DNA of 11,969 nucleotides, taken from assembly GCF_000611645.1 (NCBI RefSeq), contig NW_014011848.1:1-11969 (forward strand), in the 5' to 3' direction. Made by a program: the position numbers and the translations under genes. Positions 8,547 to 11,969 of the stretch are shown piece by piece (positions within the stretch are counted from its first letter, which is position 1; every line of letters begins with the position of its first letter). The stretch comes from Monoraphidium neglectum. Lineage: Eukaryota; Chlorophyta; Chlorophyceae; Sphaeropleales; Selenastraceae. A model generated the notes under the pieces. The model was not told where the DNA came from, ran no database searches, and saw only the letters and a list, made by a program, of their open reading frames with translations.

Positions 8547-9191
8547 GGCTAAGATTGAGTTGATTGGGGTCGGGCCGAGATCAAAGGAGGGGGTTCCAAC
8601 TTATTTCGGGGACTCGAGACTCTGGTGGCTCGCAACGACCATGCCCCGATTGTGCGATCGACAGGTGAATCCGTACGACTTGCAAGCAATCCTCGACGCT
8701 GTTGGCAGGCCACACAGTCTGCCGAAAAGAATCTCTGGGTCACTCCACACTCAGCAGGTCATGCTGAGTGGGTCAGCGAAATGCCCAAAGCTCAGCCATA
8801 TTGGTCTCGAAGTTGCCTAATCGGCCCTGTTTACACCTCACCGTTGTGGACATTTCTGTGCTCTATCACCAACACAGCACACGATCGGTGGTGCGACCTG
8901 CCCGTCAGGTTCAGGCGGCAGGCAGTCAAATGACTGATTTGCTACCTGAGTTTGCGAGCTTAGTTGGGTCAGGGTGCGGCATTTCGAGCATCAGTGTCGG
9001 TCGACAGGTATATATGATTCTGCGCCACTCAGCGGTTTGCGCAATGTGCCAAAGTGCGAGTTGACATGACCGCGGGCGCTGACGACATGCCACCGGGCCC
9101 GCGAGAGTGGGCCCCCGCTCCCTCCCTCAAATCTATCGTCAGAACCCTAGACACCACCAACCCCCGCAGCCCACACCTGGTGCGTCCTGAC
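8547..9191 (-). other. 5' flank or first intron of the SDR-like gene
   Basis: The middle part (about 8580-9060) is visibly less GC-rich than the gene body. Plus-strand readings here are open but have no recognised content or splice structure. A TATATA at 9009-9014 could belong to a promoter on either strand. If the exon at 9192-9317 is real, this is an intron running to an acceptor CCCGAGCAG at 8517. Confidence 0.4.
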
Positions 9192-9317
9192 CTGGTTGGT
9201 GGGGCGCACGCCCGTCTCGGCAGGCTGCCCGTGTTTACGGGTCAGGCGCAGCTGCCGCCGGGCATCCATCCGGCAGGAACCTGGCCAGCGTTGCACACAC
9301 GATTCAGCCGTGCCCAT
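9192..9317 (-). CDS. possible 5' exon of the SDR-like gene
   Basis: From an ATG at 9315-9317 the minus strand is open for 42 codons, with G/C-rich third positions, to a phase-0 donor CAG|GTCAGG. The last residues, RKHGQPAETG then VRPTNQ, could join in phase to RRLPLVALITEP if the acceptor before 8516 is used instead of the ATG at 8546. This would put a short basic segment ahead of beta-A, as is usual in SDR proteins with a targeting leader. A second ATG is at 9267-9269. The donor is not strong and there is no family similarity, so this is tentative. Confidence 0.35.
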
Positions 9318-10429
9318 GAGCACAAGCGCAAGGGCGAATCTGCTGCAGGGAGGGCAGCGGCCGACGGCAATAAGGAACGGGCGAGGCTTGCAGCAGAGCA
9401 GCAGAGCAGTCAGCAAGCCAGGCCCGCTGGTGGGCCGCAGCTGTGACCGACGACACGACGCGGCGGCGGCGTCCTGACGCTGCGTACAATCCGTCCAAAT
9501 GTTGTGGGGCAACGAAGAGCAGGATGTTTTTTTATGTCACCTAAGATCCGGCCCTCCTTTTGTTTCGCAATAGCGGCGGAAGATGGCTGGGGCGGGGTGA
9601 GCGGCAACATTGTACTTGTCATGTCGTACCAGCGCCACTACCATCACAGAGGGTTTGCTGGCCTGCAGGTGCGTCCGGCCCATCGCCGGCACCCTGAGTT
9701 CCGCCGATGCCTCGAAGGCTGTCATACGCAGCCCGTTCCCGCAGCGCGCGCCGCCCTACCTGACGTGCACATGCTGCTCGGGCCATGGTAAGCAGCAGGT
9801 CCCGCCCTTGGGGCGGCAGCAGCACGCCAGAGGAGAGCAACGGGCCGTGTATGATACGTGCAGCCCTTCTTGGTGGCAGCTCGAGACTCTGGGCAAGTAG
9901 TTACCTGGTGAATCATTGCCCGCGGCGCGTGCTGTCCACGCATGGTTTGCGGACGCGCGATTTGTACCGTATGCCCTCGTTTTGCATGCAGTGTTGGATT
10001 GCCGCTTGAGATTTTGGAGGCCTCTTGACCAGGGGCTTCCGAGCCCTGCCATAGTCTTACGCCATGATCACCAGGCTGCTGCTGCAGCATGCGGCAACAA
10101 GCGGGGCACATTCGCTGCAGATTGATCAATTGAGTGCGTCAAGTTGATGGCGGCGTTGCACCGCGCGCCGGCGCAGCAGCGGTTGTCTGGCGCCCTAATA
10201 AGAATTTGCTTACAAAACTTCTTGCTGATGCTTCCATGTTGATCCAGTTTCAAACGCACCGTCGCTCTCACCGGGTGACATGTCGACCATTACCGGTATT
10301 CTGACAAGCTTCCACACTTAAGCTAGGCCCATGTCACAATCCGCGTGACATTTCATGCACATATACTTACGAAATCTGTCGAGTTTACTAGATCGTGTTC
10401 AAAATATCACCATCTATAGCAAAAGTCGT

Positions 10430-10435
10430 TATAAA
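10430..10435 (+). promoter_or_regulatory. TATA-like box upstream of the methyltransferase
   Basis: TATAAA within an AT-rich stretch, 35 nt before the proposed ATG at 10470. If used, transcription would start close to the ATG and leave a very short leader. A second TATAAT lies at 10463-10468. Assigned from position and sequence only. Confidence 0.35.
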
Positions 10436-10450
10436 CCGCTTTGAAGCGGT
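10435..10450. repeat. inverted repeat ACCGCTT-TG-AAGCGGT
   Basis: A perfect 7-bp inverted repeat with a 2-nt centre, directly abutting the TATA-like box and 20 nt before the proposed ATG. It could be a dimeric factor site or chance. Confidence 0.6.
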
Positions 10451-10469
10451 GCTTGGAGGTGTTATAATC

Positions 10470-11675
10470 ATGCGAATATACCCCAGCCCTTACGCTGGCA
10501 GCGGCACGGGCGGCGGCTGCATCGACCTGACTGCTGCAGACACAGTGCCCACGCAGCTCGCAGGTGGGCGGGATAGAGAACAGGCCCTCGGCCTGGCCAC
10601 AGAGCCTCATGCACTCAGCCTGCAGATACGATTCAGCTGAGCGGTCCTGAAGCAGGGAGCAGGCACCGGACAAAGGCCTGCCTGACTGCACCGCCACATC
10701 CTGAGCATCGCCGCTTCACGGTGAAGGGCGGCAAAGGCGGCGCGCTGCACCCAACACATGCACCCTTGCCCGCGCGCATCCTTGGATCAACGGTAGCATT
10801 GTATGAGAACGAGGCCGGGGGATTCTGGGACCACTTCTACCGCCGCAATGGCGACAAATTCTTCAAAAACAGGTGCGCGCAGCAAGCCACCAGCTTTCGC
10901 ATATGGAGCCGCTGGTTGTGGCACCCACCAGCTGCCCATACGCAACGATCAGTGACGCGATGGTCCGCAAAGGCAGGAAGCACTGGCAGCCTGCGCTTGG
11001 GAGGCTGAAGGGACGCTGCCCGCAGGCGCGCGCCGCCAGCGGCGGCGGCGTTAATCAACCAATGGCCCCGGCAGCGTGTCCCGGTCATCTCTTGAAAGGC
11101 TGGCCCCCGGATCCCGACTGATACAAGCAAGCGCCGTTCGTGCAATTAACCTGCAAACGCAGGCACTATCTGGATAAGGAGTGGCCGATGCTGCTGGAGG
11201 GACCCCTGTTGGTGTTTGAGGTGCGCAGGGCCACAGCTGGGGGCGTCTGCGGGCGCAGTGCGCACAGCACAGAGCCGAGGCCGGGGGCGACAGGGGCAGT
11301 GATAGGTGCGCAGGCGCGTGCATAGCCCCGCGGAACGGCCCGATTTGCGCAAGGGGCAGCGAAGTACTGTGCGCGAGTGCGTCAAGTGCTGTTGGAGGTC
11401 GGGGATTGCGGTGCCTCAAACCAGCTGGTCAAGCGTCGCCGCTGCCTGGAACCCGCATCCCAAAGCAGTCTCTGTATCGCCGCCGTGGGACCGCCCCCCA
11501 CATGACGCTCCCTCACACTCGTCTGCCCGTCACACGCGCATGTGGCCCCTCGCAACCACCACCCCCAAACACGCTCCAGGTTGGCTGCGGCGTCGGCAAC
11601 ACTGTGTTCCCTCTGCTGGAGGCTAACCCCCAAATCACAGTCTACGCGTGCGACTTCTCGCCGCGGGCGGTGCAG
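10470..11675 (+). CDS. METTL2/6/8-type tRNA m3C methyltransferase, 5' part
   Basis: This family uses S-adenosylmethionine to make 3-methylcytidine in the anticodon loop (C32) of some tRNAs. Exons: 10470-10563, 10797-10872, 11163-11220, 11580-11675, joining in phase to 108 codons. Diagnostic blocks: [17 protein letters not shown] at the end of exon 2, then HYLDKEWP in exon 3 (family FYKRN...FFKDRHYL-EW), then [14 protein letters not shown], the SAM-binding glycine-rich loop, and [10 protein letters not shown], the acidic strand that binds the ribose. The usual Asp of FFKDR is Asn here. Exons 2-4 are secure. Exon 1 starts at the ATG in [10 protein letters not shown] and ends QLA with donor G|GTGGGC. 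It is chosen because exon 2 has no in-frame ATG and needs a phase-1 partner; its acceptor, ACGGTAG, is weak. The rest of the catalytic domain lies beyond the right edge. Sequence after 11676 (donor GTGCGG) shows no further exon. Confidence 0.88.
11221..11579 (+). other. methyltransferase intron
   Basis: Phase-0 intron of 359 nt between LLVFE and VGCGVGN, donor GTGCGC and acceptor CGCTCCAG. No extra exon is needed, because the family block LE-VGCG is restored by the direct join. Confidence 0.75.
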
Positions 11676-11969
11676 GTGCGGCGTGCCAGTCTGTTGGGTG
11701 AACAGCCGAGTGTCGGAGAGGTGCAATATGCGGAGCGCCCGGGCGGCCGGCTGGCCGGCGTTGCAGCGCACGGGGGCTGCTCGTCCTGCACAAGTCGTGG
11801 CTGGGCGGCTGCGCCCTGCTAAGTCTTCGCCCTGCAACCGGCCTAACCGCTCCCCATCTCACCTGCGTCCCCCCCCTCGAACGCCTGTATGCCTGACCCT
11901 TCCCAGCCTACCGCCAGCCGTGAGCCCTCCCCTGGCAATCCAAACCCTTGTACCAACAAGCTGAAGCGC
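11676..11969 (+). other. start of the next methyltransferase intron, to the window edge
   Basis: Begins with donor GTGCGG after RAVQ. The family would continue with a segment like VxxHPLYD; I find nothing of that kind before 11969, so the intron probably runs past the edge. Confidence 0.55.

Larger units (their letters stand above)
9318..10469. other. region without a recognised gene between divergent genes
   Basis: About 1.15 kb separates the minus-strand SDR-like gene from the plus-strand methyltransferase. Isolated exon-like pieces occur on both strands. Plus-strand examples are a CAG|GTGCGT donor at 9670 after HYHHRGFAGLQ, and a GTAAGC donor at about 9788. A minus-strand example is a CAG|GTAGGG donor at about 9759. 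None can be chained into a convincing protein. The final 270 nt (about 10200-10469) are AT-rich and probably hold the methyltransferase promoter. A minus-strand TGTAA, the usual green algal polyadenylation signal, lies near 10209-10213, but no gene is seen to use it. Confidence 0.4.

Noticed and set aside
8625..8933. Plus-strand 102-residue reading upstream of the SDR-like gene
   Set aside because: Overlaps another equally long reading in a second frame, shows no G/C third-position bias and no recognisable motif.
9054..9446. Plus-strand 130-residue reading downstream of TATATA
   Set aside because: Tempting because of the TATA-like box and an ATG at 9066 with a GTGCGT donor at 9180, but codon bias is better on the minus strand over 9192-9269 and no continuation could be chained.
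1..11969. tRNA, rRNA, CRISPR or transposase genes
   Set aside because: No cloverleaf, rRNA-like block, repeat-spacer array or transposase motif was found on either strand by eye.

Overview
This window looks like nuclear DNA of a GC-rich eukaryote, most likely a green alga (Chlorophyta). The genes are cut into many short exons (33-300 nt) by introns of about 150-670 nt. Splice donors are mostly GTGCGT/GTGAGC-like, coding third positions are strongly G/C, introns carry CCCTAAA-like heptamers and TG/CTG microsatellites, and the proteins recognised fit a photosynthetic eukaryote. There are no bacterial-style operons, tRNAs, rRNAs or CRISPR arrays. The organism call is an inference; no species can be named from the sequence alone.

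Layout. (1) Minus strand, 48-3207: eight exons of a sulfite oxidase (molybdopterin domain). The gene runs off the left edge before the last active-site residues and the dimerisation domain. (2) Minus strand, 3563-4239: two phase-compatible exons of unrecognised sequence. (3) Minus strand, 4843-8546: ten exons of a divergent short-chain dehydrogenase/reductase-like (SDR) protein. The Rossmann-fold layout is readable, but the signature motifs (TGxxxGxG, NNAG, YxxxK) are eroded. A possible further 5' exon lies at 9192-9317. (4) 9318-10469: mixed sequence with no recognised gene, ending in an AT-rich stretch with a TATA-like box. (5) Plus strand, 10470 to beyond the right edge: the first four exons of a METTL2/6/8-type methyltransferase, probably a tRNA 3-methylcytidine methyltransferase.

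The most interesting point is the relation between (1), (2) and (3). All 20 reconstructed minus-strand exons join in one continuous reading frame of 710 codons without a stop. The stretch just upstream of the first sulfite oxidase exon (3208-3562) has no ATG in any reading of that strand. Either sulfite oxidase starts at an ATG inside the 3563-3736 exon, or the locus encodes an SDR-like/sulfite-oxidase fusion that I do not recognise as a described architecture. One sulfite oxidase intron also appears to use a GC-AG splice pair. Exon coordinates come from reading splice signals and family similarity by eye; no transcript data were available.
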